Shown here: positions 51,180-60,764 of the stretch, piece by piece | Position numbering within the stretch: position 1 is the first letter of the stretch | Layout of the letters: each line of letters opens with the position of its first letter | DNA from: Paenibacillus tepidiphilus | GTDB lineage: Bacteria; Bacillota; Bacilli; Paenibacillales; Paenibacillaceae | Assembly: GCF_008635795.1 (NCBI RefSeq) | Contig: NZ_VWRQ01000018.1 | Coordinates: 1 to 64,000, forward strand | Direction: 5' to 3' | Length of the DNA: 64,000 nt | Notes under the pieces: generated by a model | What the model saw: only the letters and a program-made list of their open reading frames with translations | What the model was told of the DNA's origin: nothing | The model's database searches: none | Made by a program: the position numbers and the translations under genes

Positions 51180-51244
51180 AGTGGTAGTGAAGGTAGCACT
51201 GTGAGTGGTGGTGAAAGTGGCGCTGTGAGTGGCAGTGAAATTGG
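51180..51244. repeat. 24-bp tandem repeat, AGTGGTGGTGAAAGTGGCGC type
   Basis: Two full units (51180-51203, 51204-51227) and a partial third (51228-51244) share AGTGG-N-AGTGAAA/GGT-rich sequence ending in CTGTG. Noncoding. Confidence 0.6.
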
Positions 51245-51501
51245 TAATTGAATGGTAATAATAATTTCAACAGCAGCGCGAGAGGATACACCGACAGTGA
51301 AGTGTGCGGAAATCAGAGTAACAGCAGCGTAGGGTAGCTTTTGAGATATAGCGATTGATTAGTGTCGACGTTACTGAGACGCTACAGAAAGGCTAATGTC
51401 GTAAGTAAGTCAGGCAGCCTGTGAATTTCCACTGTGAATAGCAGGAAGGACCATGAAATACTTATAAAGCAAATAAGGATACGGCAGTGGAGGGATGACG
51501 G

Positions 51502-54500
51502 ATGGCTGCGGAACGGGCGAAAAAGGAAGTAATGCAGGAAGCTATGCCGCTCAAGGCGCTGGAGCAGCTGCTGGAGAGCTGGGGAGCATACGAGGAGTGT
51601 CAGATGGTGGCTGATCTTCAAGCCAAGCTGCTATCTGAGGAGCTGACCCTGGCTTTCTGCGGGCATTTCTCTGCAGGGAAGTCGTCGATGATCAACCGGC
51701 TGTGCGGGAGCAGTGTGTTGCCTTCCGGACCTGTGCCGACAAGTGCAAACGTTGTCGCGATCCGCAGCGGCCCGCCGCGCGTCATGCTGTACCCCCGGGA
51801 GGGTCAGGCTGCAGAACCCGTGGAGACGACACCGGATCTGCTGCATGAGTACTGCCGCAGCGGCGAACAGTATGAGAGTATCGCGATCTGGACGGAAGCG
51901 CCGCTGCTGCGAGCCCATGGCGTGCTGCTGGATACACCCGGGGTCGACTCGACCGATGACGGACACCAGGCGGCGACGCACTCGGCGCTGCATCTGGCGG
52001 ATGTGGTGTTCTATGTGATGGACTATAATCATGTGCAGTCCGAGAATAATCTGGCTTTTGCCAAAACCTTAAGCGATTGGGGCAAGCCTCTGTATCTGCT
52101 TGTCAATCAGATCGATAAACACCGGGAACGGGAAATTCCACTGGCGGAATACCGGGAGCAGGTGGAGAGTGCATTTGCTCATTGGGGGGTACAGTATGCG
52201 GGAATTCTGTTCACCTCGCTTAAAGCACCCGAGCATCCGCTCAATCAGTGGAATGCGCTGACCGACTTGATCGGGGGGCTGCTGCAGCAGAGGGAGGGTC
52301 TGCTGCGCCATAGTGTGTCGGCTTCGGCGCAGCATGCCGCAGACGCTGCTCTGAAGGCATACCGCGACAGCCAGGAGGAGGCGCGGCAGGAGCAGCTGGC
52401 GCTGCTGGCAGGTGCGGATGCCGTCCAGGTGCAGCGGCAGCTGGACGATATGGCTGCGGAAGCACAAGCCTTGGCTGCGCTGCCGGAAGAAGCGAAGCTG
52501 AAGCTGCGCGCCGCGCTGGATAAGGCACTGGCGGGCAGCAATCTGATGCCTGCCGATGTGCGGGACGCGGCGGCGGCCTATCTGGAGAGCGCCGCGCCCG
52601 GGTTCCGCCCGGGGCTCTTCTCCGGCCCGGCGAAGCGGGAGAAGGAGCGCGGGAAGCGGCTGGATGCCTGGCATCAGCTGCTGAGCCGCGAGATTGCCGC
52701 CCAGCTGGACCGGCATCTGCTGCAGCTGGTACGGGAGTGGGCCGGGAGCCTGGACCTGTGGAGCGATGAAGCGGAAGCAGTGCTCATCAAGGCGTACCCG
52801 GCCATCACCAGAGAGTGGCTGGCGGCATACGTGCAGCCGGGCACCGGATTCACCGGCGAGGCGCTGCTGAATTTCTGCCGCGGCCTGGCGGCAGAAATCA
52901 AGGCGCTCTACCGCCGGGCGACGCTTTCGCTCGGCGACGAGCTGCTGGCACAGCTGCCGCCGCTGCTAGAGGAGCGGCGCGCCGACCTCGCGCGCCGCGA
53001 AGCGGCCCTGGCGCGCCAGGCCCAGGCGCTGGCTGCGCTGGCCGCCCTGGACCGCGCGGCGGCTGCCCGCGCGGAGTTGCTCGCGGCGCAGCTGCCGCCG
53101 CGAGCAACCCTCACCCCCGGCCTGTTGCCGGGGGTGCCCGGGGCCGCGCCCGCAGCCGGCGCGGCGCCGCAGGCCGCCCAGCCGCTGCGCCGCGCGGCTG
53201 GAAGCTCCGCCGCCGCAGGCTGGGCGGCGGAGCCGGTATCGCCGGCGGGCGGACGCCGCCGGCTGGGTGCGGCCGCGGCGGCGCTGAACGCCGCGGCGCA
53301 GCTGCTGCGCGCCGAGCCGGCCATGGGCTCGGCGGCGCGCGGCCTGGCGACCCGGGCGCAGGCGCTCGACGCCGGCCGGTTCACGCTGGCGCTGTTCGGG
53401 GCGTTCAGCGCGGGTAAATCCTCCTTCGCCAACGCCCTGCTCGGCGAAGAGGTGCTGCCCGTGTCGCCGCATCCCGCCACGGCCGCGGTGAACCGCATTC
53501 TTGCGCCGGACGGAACCACGGCCCACGGCCAGGCGGTCGTGACCATGAAGACGGCGGAGGAGATCTGGGAGGATATCCTCCACTCCTTCAGCGTGCTGCA
53601 GCTGCCGCCGCCGGCCCGGGAGTTGTGGACGGACACCGCTGCCGGGCTTACGGCATCCGGCCGGCATCCGGCCGCCCTGCCGCATGCCGGATTCCTGCGG
53701 GCTGCTGCCTCCGGCTGGAAGGAAGCGGAGGGTCTACTTGGCAGCGTACGGACGGTGGACCTGGCAGAGTACCGCAGCCTGGTGGCTGAAGAGACGCGCG
53801 CCTGCTTCGTGCGGGGCATCGACCTGTATTATGACTGCCCGCTGACCGCCGCCGGGATCGTGCTCGTCGATACTCCCGGAGCGGATTCGCTGCATGCCCG
53901 GCATACCGGTGTGACCTTTAATTACATGAAGAACGCCGATGCGATTCTCTTCCTGACCTACTATAACCATGCTTTCTCCAAAGCGGACCGCAGCCTGCTA
54001 GCCCAGCTCGGCCGAATCAAGGACAGCTTCGCCCTCGACAAAATGTTCTTCATCATCAACGCCTCCGATCTGGCAGGCGATGAAGCCGAGCTTGCCGAAG
54101 TGGAGCGGCATGTGGCCGATAACCTGCGTGCGGCGGGCCTGACGGCTCCGCGTATCTTCGCCCTCTCCAGCCTGCATGCGCTGGAGAGCAAGCTGGCCGG
54201 CGACCGGCAGCGTTATGACGCTTCACGGTTCCGGGCATTTGAACAAGCGCTGGCGGATTTTGCCGGCGAAGAGCTGCCACGGCTGGCGCTGCACTCCGCC
54301 GGAGAGTCCCTTGCCGCAGTGCGGCAAAGGGCAGAGGAATGGCGGCAGCTTGCTGCGGCGGAGGCGGGCCGGCGGGAGGAGAATCTGCGGGAATGGCAGC
54401 TGCGCAGGCAGCTGGCCGAGACAAGGCTGAACGCTCTTGCCGAAGAGCAGCGGCCGGTGCGCGACCTGCGCCGCGAAGGCGAAGAGCTGGTCTATCATGT

Positions 54501-55161
54501 GCGCCAGCGGCTGGCGTTCGGCTTCGGCCGTTTCTTCCAGGAATCCTTCCATCCTTCTTTGCTGCGTGAGGATAACGGAAAGCTGAAAGACATCTTCACA
54601 GCCTGCGGCAGAGATCTGGAACGCTCTCTGCAACGGGAGCTGGAGCAGGAGCTATGGGCCACTACGCTGCGAATGGAGCAGACCGGGCGCAGGCTGGTAC
54701 AGGCAGCTGCGCTGGCCGCAGCTGCCGATTTATCCATCCCGGAGCAGGAGCTACTGCTGTTGACGGATGGCGGTGAGGCGTGGGCGGTTCCGGCCAAGCT
54801 GGAATGCCGGCTGGCTCCGCTTGACTGGAGCCTGCTATTTGGCCGTTTTAAATCGCCGCGCCACTTCTTTGAAGGTCCAGGGAGGGCCGAGGTACGGGCA
54901 GCGGCGGAGCCGTGGCTGAAAGAGGCGATAGCCGGTGCAGCGGCAGGTGCGGAGCAGGTGTTGCTCAGCTATTATACAGAGGCTGCGGAACTGGCACTGG
55001 GCCGGGCGGCACAGCTGCTCCGGGACAGCCTGCTGGAACAGGAGAATGCGCTCTCCGGGCTGCTGAAGGGAGGTGATGCCGCCGGTCACTGGGACAGTAT
55101 CGGACAGCAGTTAGCCAAGCTTGAAGCTGCTTTGGGCGATATTATTAACGGGAAGATGTGA
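51502..55161 (+). CDS. dynA: Double-GTPase dynamin-like protein (DynA/YpbR type)
   Basis: A 1219-residue bacterial dynamin made of two fused dynamin-like modules, as in B. subtilis DynA, which tethers and repairs membranes. First G domain: P-loop GHFSAGKS (residues 54-61), DTPGVDSTDDG, NQIDKH. Second: GAFSAGKS (about 633-640), DTPGADSLHARHTG, NASDLAGDE. Long helical stalk segments follow each. The hinge between modules (about 52900-53370) is extremely GC-rich and Ala/Arg-rich. ATG 51502 follows GGAGGGATGACGG. No transmembrane segment; membrane binding would be peripheral. Confidence 0.9.
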   Translation: MAAERAKKEVMQEAMPLKALEQLLESWGAYEECQMVADLQAKLLSEELTLAFCGHFSAGKSSMINRLCGSSVLPSGPVPTSANVVAIRSGPPRVMLYPREGQAAEPVETTPDLLHEYCRSGEQYESIAIWTEAPLLRAHGVLLDTPGVDSTDDGHQAATHSALHLADVVFYVMDYNHVQSENNLAFAKTLSDWGKPLYLLVNQIDKHREREIPLAEYREQVESAFAHWGVQYAGILFTSLKAPEHPLNQWNALTDLIGGLLQQREGLLRHSVSASAQHAADAALKAYRDSQEEARQEQLALLAGADAVQVQRQLDDMAAEAQALAALPEEAKLKLRAALDKALAGSNLMPADVRDAAAAYLESAAPGFRPGLFSGPAKREKERGKRLDAWHQLLSREIAAQLDRHLLQLVREWAGSLDLWSDEAEAVLIKAYPAITREWLAAYVQPGTGFTGEALLNFCRGLAAEIKALYRRATLSLGDELLAQLPPLLEERRADLARREAALARQAQALAALAALDRAAAARAELLAAQLPPRATLTPGLLPGVPGAAPAAGAAPQAAQPLRRAAGSSAAAGWAAEPVSPAGGRRRLGAAAAALNAAAQLLRAEPAMGSAARGLATRAQALDAGRFTLALFGAFSAGKSSFANALLGEEVLPVSPHPATAAVNRILAPDGTTAHGQAVVTMKTAEEIWEDILHSFSVLQLPPPARELWTDTAAGLTASGRHPAALPHAGFLRAAASGWKEAEGLLGSVRTVDLAEYRSLVAEETRACFVRGIDLYYDCPLTAAGIVLVDTPGADSLHARHTGVTFNYMKNADAILFLTYYNHAFSKADRSLLAQLGRIKDSFALDKMFFIINASDLAGDEAELAEVERHVADNLRAAGLTAPRIFALSSLHALESKLAGDRQRYDASRFRAFEQALADFAGEELPRLALHSAGESLAAVRQRAEEWRQLAAAEAGRREENLREWQLRRQLAETRLNALAEEQRPVRDLRREGEELVYHVRQRLAFGFGRFFQESFHPSLLREDNGKLKDIFTACGRDLERSLQRELEQELWATTLRMEQTGRRLVQAAALAAAADLSIPEQELLLLTDGGEAWAVPAKLECRLAPLDWSLLFGRFKSPRHFFEGPGRAEVRAAAEPWLKEAIAGAAAGAEQVLLSYYTEAAELALGRAAQLLRDSLLEQENALSGLLKGGDAAGHWDSIGQQLAKLEAALGDIINGKM

Positions 55162-55365
55162 AGTTTGTAGTAAAATGTCGAAGAACACTTGCAAATTCGA
55201 CGGGAATGGCAGAAAATAAAAGAAGCCTGAAAATTTACAAAACAACAGAGTTGTTTACAGAAATAATGAGGAAACAACGAAGTTCCCGTACCACCGGCGG
55301 TATATGCCGCCGCCCTTGTAAGACCGGCAGTTTAAACCCAATGGAAAAAGAGGTTGAAAACGACA

Positions 55366-56550
55366 ATGTGGGGAGCTCCCTTTTCAGCCCATAGCCGCAA
55401 GCTGCTGCTGCTTGGCAGCGGTGAACTGGGTAAGGAAGTTATTATTGAAGCTCAGCGCCTTGGCGTAGAGACCGTAGCTGTTGACCGTTATGACCATGCT
55501 CCGGCTATGGGCGTTGCCCACCGCTCCCATGTCATCGACATGCTGGATGCGGAGGCGCTGAAGTCGCTCATCCGTGCGGAGAAACCGGATGTCATTGTTC
55601 CCGAGATTGAAGCGATCGCAACTCCGGCCCTTCTGGAACTGGAAGCGGAAGGCTTTACGGTGGTGCCGACGGCCCGGGCCACACGGCTCACGATGGACCG
55701 CGAAGGCATCCGCCGGCTGGCGGCCGAGGAACTGGGCTTGCCGACCGCAGCCTACCGTTTTGCCGACAGTCTGGACGAGCTGCGCCAGGCGGTAGAGGAA
55801 ATCGGCACGCCTTGCGTCATCAAGCCGATTATGAGTTCCTCGGGCAAAGGCCAGAGCGTCTGCAGGACATTCGGCGATGTCGAATCATGCTGGAACACGG
55901 CTCTGGAAGGCGCGCGTGCCAAGGGCACCCGGGTCATCGTGGAGGCTTTTGTCCGCTTTGAGAGCGAGATTACGTTATTGACCGTACGCACTGTGAACGG
56001 TACTGTGTTTTGTCCGCCGATCGGACATATCCAGAAGGACGGCGACTATGTGGAATCATGGCAGCCGCATCCAATGGACGAGAAGGTGCTGGAAGAAGCC
56101 AGGGATATTGCCCGGAAAGTGACGGATCAGCTTGGCGGGCTGGGCATTTTTGGGGTGGAGCTGTTTCTGACCCCTGAAGGTGTGCTGTTCAGCGAGGTAT
56201 CGCCAAGACCGCATGATACCGGTATGGTTACCATGGTGACGCAGGATTTATCGGAATTTGCTTTGCATGTCAGAGCCATTCTTGGCTTTCCGCTGGACTC
56301 GGTGCAGCTGTTGACACCGGGGGCATCGGCCACCCTGAAGGCGGAGACGGCAGCCCGGGATTTTGCTGTGACCGGAATCGGCGAAGCGTTATCGCTTCCA
56401 AGGACCCAGGTCAGAGTATTCGGCAAGCCGGAGACCCGTGCCGGACGGCGGATGGCCGTGGCGCTCAGCGCCGCGGAAGATGTGGAAATCGCGCGGACTA
56501 CCGCCAGACAGGCGGCGTCTATGCTAAAAGTGGAGGTAAAATCGAGATGA
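55366..56550 (+). CDS. purT: Formate-dependent phosphoribosylglycinamide formyltransferase
   Basis: ATP-grasp enzyme making formyl-GAR from GAR, formate and ATP, an alternative to folate-dependent PurN. N-terminal LLLLGSGELGKEVIIEAQRLG, VVPTARATRLTMDREGIRRLAAEELGLPT (split; ATP-grasp entry), CVIKPIMSSSGKGQSV, and EVSPRPHDTGMVTMVTQDLSEF. 394 residues from ATG 55366, with AGAGG 12 nt upstream. It overlaps the next gene by 4 bp. Not near other pur genes; the 204-bp leader has no structure I can name. Confidence 0.93.
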   Translation: MWGAPFSAHSRKLLLLGSGELGKEVIIEAQRLGVETVAVDRYDHAPAMGVAHRSHVIDMLDAEALKSLIRAEKPDVIVPEIEAIATPALLELEAEGFTVVPTARATRLTMDREGIRRLAAEELGLPTAAYRFADSLDELRQAVEEIGTPCVIKPIMSSSGKGQSVCRTFGDVESCWNTALEGARAKGTRVIVEAFVRFESEITLLTVRTVNGTVFCPPIGHIQKDGDYVESWQPHPMDEKVLEEARDIARKVTDQLGGLGIFGVELFLTPEGVLFSEVSPRPHDTGMVTMVTQDLSEFALHVRAILGFPLDSVQLLTPGASATLKAETAARDFAVTGIGEALSLPRTQVRVFGKPETRAGRRMAVALSAAEDVEIARTTARQAASMLKVEVKSR

Positions 56551-57011
56551 ACAGTAGTACTCAGGAGCAGGTACTGCAAATTCGCAAATGCGGCATGGAT
56601 GATCTGCAATGTGTGACAGCCCTTTTGCGGGAATTCGGCTATCCGACAACGCTTAGCGTGATGAAAGAGAGAATGGAAGGCATGGAGCAGGATTCATTCC
56701 GGCGCACAATGGTCGCTGAACTGAATGATGAAGTAGTGGGTATGATTGAACTTCGGCAGGTGCATTCCTATTACAAGCAAGCGGATTGTATTATGGAAAT
56801 CACCGCGCTGATCGTAGGAGAGGAACACAGAGGAAGCGGACTCGGCCGGAGACTGGTGTCTGCCGCCGAAGAGTTTGCCCGTGAGCGTGGCTGCAGTCAG
56901 GTATTTCTGCGCAGCGGCAACCGGGTGGAGCGCGCACCGGCGCATGCTTTTTACCGCCATGTCGGCTTCGAAATGTCCAGCGGCTACCGTTTCAGCAAGA
57001 AACTGAAATAA
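56547..57011 (+). CDS. GNAT-family N-acetyltransferase
   Basis: A 154-residue acetyltransferase with the acetyl-CoA loop VGEEHRGSGLGRRLVSAAEEFARERG (motif A, about residues 90-115) and the C-terminal APAHAFYRHVGFE. Substrate unknown. Its ATG overlaps the purT stop (ATGA), indicating coupled translation; a terminator follows. Confidence 0.85.
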   Translation: MNSSTQEQVLQIRKCGMDDLQCVTALLREFGYPTTLSVMKERMEGMEQDSFRRTMVAELNDEVVGMIELRQVHSYYKQADCIMEITALIVGEEHRGSGLGRRLVSAAEEFARERGCSQVFLRSGNRVERAPAHAFYRHVGFEMSSGYRFSKKLK

Positions 57012-57033
57012 TCCAATACGTATACAATCATTC

Positions 57034-57067
57034 CCATCCCGGCGATAAGCGGGATGGTTTTTTTTTT
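57034..57067 (+). terminator. Terminator of purT-GNAT
   Basis: CCATCCCG (57034-57041), 8-nt loop, CGGGATGG (57050-57057), then ten Ts. Confidence 0.93.
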
Positions 57068-57284
57068 GCCGGAGCCTATGGACCTCTGACTTCCCGGATG
57101 AACCTCTGTCCTTATCGTGCCTATACCGAAGCGTTATGAAGACGAGAATAAACTAAACCATTATGTAAGACCATTAACCGTTTTGCTTTATGTAGACAAT
57201 ACTAAAATTTAAACATAGATCAGGGGACATGAATCAGCTAAAATAATTTTGTAGTACTTATACGGCTGTCAAAGAGGGATGAAT

Positions 57285-58934
57285 ATGTATAAATTGATTC
57301 TTGCCGAGGATGAAGAGGATGTAAGAGAAGGCATCGTATCGCAGATTGACTGGGCGGCTTACGGCTTTGAAGTGGTAGAGCAGGCCGAGAACGGGCGCGA
57401 GGCGGCCGAGGCGGTCGACCGGCTGCTCCCGGATGTGGTGGTCACCGACATTCAGATGCCGTTCATGAACGGACTGGAGCTGGCCGAATATGTCCGCAGC
57501 CGTTATCCCGGCACCAGAGTCATCATTCTGACCGGCTTTGATGAGTTTGAATACGCCCAGAAAGCGATCAAGCTGCAAATTGACGAATATATTTTGAAAC
57601 CGTTCTCATCGCAGGAGCTGATCGAGGTGCTGCTTAAGGTCAGACGTGCGATGGAAGAGGAGAGTGCCGAGAAGGAGAATGTCTTTGTCCTCAGCGAGCA
57701 TTACCGCAAAAGTCTGCCGGTGCTGCGGGAGCAGTTCTTGTCTTCTCTGGTGTCACGGCGCCTGCCGGCGGCGGAAATCGCCGCAAAGAGCACAGAATAT
57801 GATCTCAATCTATCGGGCCGGCTGTACCAGGCTTCAGTTATCCGTGTTGATTATGTGCGGACGGAGGCACAGACGGACAGGGCGGAGGGGCATCCGCTGT
57901 CGCTGCGCGATACCGGTGACCGCAATCTTCAGCTGTTCGCCGTACTGAACATCGCCGAAGAGCTGTGCCTGAAGCATGGCTTCGGCAAAGTGTTCATCCA
58001 CCGTGATGAGGTCGTGCTGCTCTCGGTCAGCCCTGCGGATGACAAAGGCGCTGTCAGCGGACAGACGCTGGCGCTGCTGGAGGAGATCCGGCGCCATGTG
58101 CAGCGCTTCCTGAAGCTGACAGTCACCGCCGGAGCGGGAACCGTCTGCACGGCCCCCGCCCACTTGTCCGATTCCTTCAGCGACGCGCTGCAGGCGCTTG
58201 ATTACCGGCTGATCCTCGGCAACAACCGGGTCATCTGGATTGAGGACGTGGAATCGCGGGCCAACCAGCTGCCGGCTTATGATGAGCTTAGCCGGCAGGC
58301 GCTGATCCGCACGATCAAGCTCGGCACCGTGCAGGAGCTGACAGAGGTGATCGACGGGCTGTTCGGCGGACTGGATGCGGACCAGCTGTCTACAGCCGAT
58401 TATGAGATTTTCCTGACGGAGATCATTACATCCGTACTGCGGGTGGCCAAGGAGGCGGGCAGCGACACTGCCGCTTTCCTCGGACCGGGCATTTCCGCGC
58501 TGGCCGAAATCCATAAATTCAACAACATGGGCGAAGCCAGGCAGTGGATCGTTAGCGTCTGCAGCAAGCTGATGGAATTCATCGCCCGCGACCGGCAGTC
58601 CGGATACACGCAATTGGTCGAGGAGGCGCTGGAGTATATCCGGAGCCACTATCAGGAGCCGGATATGTCAATCGGCAGGGTCTGCCAGCACCTGCATATC
58701 AGCACCGGCTATTTCAGCAGCGTCTTCAAGAAGGAAATGAAGCTGACCTTTGTTGCTTATCTGCTGCAAATCCGGCTGGAGGCGGCCAAGGAGCTGCTGC
58801 GTTCTACGGAGCTGAAGGCTTTTGAGATTGCCGAACGGATCGGGTTTGCAGATCCCAATTATTTCAGCTTTTGCTTCCGCAAGAAATTCGGATTCTCGCC
58901 GAAGGAATACAAGAACAGCGCGCGGGGAGGCTGA
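57285..58934 (+). CDS. AraC-type response regulator (YesN-like)
   Basis: A 549-residue response regulator. Receiver domain 1-125 with acidic pair Glu8/Asp9, phosphoacceptor Asp55 in VVTDIQMPFMNG, Thr in ILTGFDEF and Lys in ILKPFSSQEL; a long middle region with a GGDEF-like alpha/beta fold lacking the motif; and a C-terminal double HTH AraC domain (about 445-545, SIGRVCQHLHISTGYFSSVFKKE and FEIAERIGFADPNYFSFCFRKKFG). ATG 57285 is 7 nt behind AAAGAGGG. Expected to control nearby sugar-uptake genes with the adjacent kinase. Confidence 0.92.
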   Translation: MYKLILAEDEEDVREGIVSQIDWAAYGFEVVEQAENGREAAEAVDRLLPDVVVTDIQMPFMNGLELAEYVRSRYPGTRVIILTGFDEFEYAQKAIKLQIDEYILKPFSSQELIEVLLKVRRAMEEESAEKENVFVLSEHYRKSLPVLREQFLSSLVSRRLPAAEIAAKSTEYDLNLSGRLYQASVIRVDYVRTEAQTDRAEGHPLSLRDTGDRNLQLFAVLNIAEELCLKHGFGKVFIHRDEVVLLSVSPADDKGAVSGQTLALLEEIRRHVQRFLKLTVTAGAGTVCTAPAHLSDSFSDALQALDYRLILGNNRVIWIEDVESRANQLPAYDELSRQALIRTIKLGTVQELTEVIDGLFGGLDADQLSTADYEIFLTEIITSVLRVAKEAGSDTAAFLGPGISALAEIHKFNNMGEARQWIVSVCSKLMEFIARDRQSGYTQLVEEALEYIRSHYQEPDMSIGRVCQHLHISTGYFSSVFKKEMKLTFVAYLLQIRLEAAKELLRSTELKAFEIAERIGFADPNYFSFCFRKKFGFSPKEYKNSARGG

Positions 58935-58937
58935 GCC

Positions 58938-60764
58938 ATGCGGGAGCGGAAATACCGTTTCTTCCCGCTGCGGCCGCAGCACACTCCGGGCGGAAGGCGG
59001 CGGAGATCGAACAAGCTGCGCAGCATCCAGCTGATTATTACGGTTTCTTTTACAGCGGTGACAGTACTGGTTGCGGTCATTGTCAGCTTCATGCTGTACA
59101 ACAAATTCGCCCGGACGGCTGAGGAGAACGCCAATATCAACATGCAGCAGATTATTGAGCAGGTGAACTACAATCTGGAGCTGTATGTGACGGGGATGAG
59201 TCGAATTTTCGCCACCGCCGAAGGCCAGATTACCGGCAGTGCCTCCATCGATTCACCGCTGCTGTCGGAACGGATGGATACGCTGATGAGCAGCCGTGAG
59301 GATCTGGTGTCGGTCTCCGTGTTCACTCCGGAAGGGGATTACGTGGTCGGCACGCCGGGGCTTGTCCTGCAGCAGAACACCCAGCTGGAGAATCAGAGCT
59401 GGTTCACCTCCGCCAGTAAGTCAGCGGAAATCGCCTATTCGGCGCCGCATGTCCAGAATCTGTTCAAGGGCAACTATCCCTGGGTCGTCTCGATCAGCAA
59501 AATGATCTCCTACCAGGAACAAGGACAGACTCATCAGGGCATTCTGCTGCTCGACTTCAATTTCCGCACCATCGACGAGCTGAGCCGGCAGGTCAAGCTG
59601 GGCAAGAGAGGATACGCTTACATTCTGGATTCGCTCGGCAATATTGTGTACCATCCGCAGCAGCAGCTGATCTACGCCGGCCTGAAATATGAGAATGTGG
59701 AGCCGGTGCTGGAATATGCCTACCGCAGTTATATTGATACTTCGACAGGCGACAAGCGGCTGATTACCGTGCGCACCCTGGCGGAGACCGGCTGGAAAAT
59801 CGTCGGGGTCGCTTATTACGACGAGATTGTGACCACCAAACGCGACTTGAACCAATTTCTGTTCTGGTTCCTGGGAGTAGTCATTTCACTGGTCATTGCC
59901 GTCTCGGTGCTGCTCTCGTGGCTGATTGCCAGTCCCATCCGCAGGCTGGAGCGTACGGTCAAGCAGGTGGGCGAGGGGGATTTGCATACCCCGATCCAGG
60001 TCAGCGGCGCTTATGAAGTGGAGCAGCTGTCGCTGCGCTTCAATATGATGCTTCAGCGCATCCGCCAGCTGATGGATCAGATCATCTATGAGCAGGAGAC
60101 CAAGCGCAAGGGCGAGCTGGAGGTGCTGCAATCGCAGATTAACCCGCATTTTCTGTACAACACGCTGAATTCCGTGATCCGGCTGGCGGAACGGGGAAAG
60201 ACCGATGATGTGATTACAATGATCCAGTCACTCTCCAAATTCTTCCGGATCAGCCTCAGCCGGGGCAAGAATTTCATCACTGTACAGGAGGAGCTCGATC
60301 ATATCCGTCATTACCTGGTCATCCAGAGCTTCCGCTTCCGGGGCAAATTCCGCTTTGAGATCAAGGCGCAGGAGGAAGTGCTGCAGTACCAGACCATCAA
60401 GCTGATTCTCCAGCCGATTGTGGAAAATGCGCTCTACCACGGCATCGAAATGTCACCGGACGAGGGCTTCATCTCTATTGCCGCCAGTCTGCAAAGCGGC
60501 AGCATTGTCATCACCGTTGCGGACAACGGACTGGGCATGTCCCCGGAGACGCTGGGCTCCCTGCTGAAGGGCGGAGTGCGGACCGGCGGCGGTTCCGGCG
60601 TCGGAGTACGCAATGTGAATGAACGGATCGGATTGTTCTACGGCCGGGAATACGGCCTGAGCTTCGCCAGCGAGCTGGAGGAAGGCACGACGGTCACGAT
60701 TGTATTCCCGGCAGTGCCGGCGGAGATTCCCGCAGAATCCGGAGAGGAGGACACTTCATCATGA
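58938..60764 (+). CDS. Membrane sensor histidine kinase (YesM-like)
   Basis: A 608-residue kinase, 3 bp after the regulator. A basic N-terminus, TM1 (about 35-57), an external Cache-type sensor domain (about 60-300), TM2 (about 308-332), HAMP (about 333-385), the His_kinase box with phosphorylated His in QSQINPHFLYNTLNSV, and an ATPase domain with N-box LQPIVENALYHGI and G-box DNGLGMS plus GVGVRNVNERI. Typical of LytS/YesM kinases for carbohydrate sensing. It overlaps the following binding protein by 4 bp. Confidence 0.93.
   Translation: MRERKYRFFPLRPQHTPGGRRRRSNKLRSIQLIITVSFTAVTVLVAVIVSFMLYNKFARTAEENANINMQQIIEQVNYNLELYVTGMSRIFATAEGQITGSASIDSPLLSERMDTLMSSREDLVSVSVFTPEGDYVVGTPGLVLQQNTQLENQSWFTSASKSAEIAYSAPHVQNLFKGNYPWVVSISKMISYQEQGQTHQGILLLDFNFRTIDELSRQVKLGKRGYAYILDSLGNIVYHPQQQLIYAGLKYENVEPVLEYAYRSYIDTSTGDKRLITVRTLAETGWKIVGVAYYDEIVTTKRDLNQFLFWFLGVVISLVIAVSVLLSWLIASPIRRLERTVKQVGEGDLHTPIQVSGAYEVEQLSLRFNMMLQRIRQLMDQIIYEQETKRKGELEVLQSQINPHFLYNTLNSVIRLAERGKTDDVITMIQSLSKFFRISLSRGKNFITVQEELDHIRHYLVIQSFRFRGKFRFEIKAQEEVLQYQTIKLILQPIVENALYHGIEMSPDEGFISIAASLQSGSIVITVADNGLGMSPETLGSLLKGGVRTGGGSGVGVRNVNERIGLFYGREYGLSFASELEEGTTVTIVFPAVPAEIPAESGEEDTSS

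Larger units (their letters stand above)
49462..51501. other. Two-kilobase repeat-rich region without a supported gene
   Basis: After the nth terminator there is no coding region with a convincing start. It holds degenerate AT-rich units built on AGCAATAGATCGTAAAAGTA (about 49795-50000), a purine-rich tract of GGGACAAGGAACA-like words (about 50090-50250), five 52-bp tandem units (50381-50625) and a 24-bp repeat (51180-51244). Between about 50640 and 51170 I see no clear structure; one open stretch of about 78 codons near 50845-51085 has no start or SD. Confidence 0.55.

Noticed and set aside
55180..55215. PurR box pair before purT
   Set aside because: CGAAGAAC and ATTCGACG are loosely similar to PurBox halves, but matches to the central bases are too poor to call.
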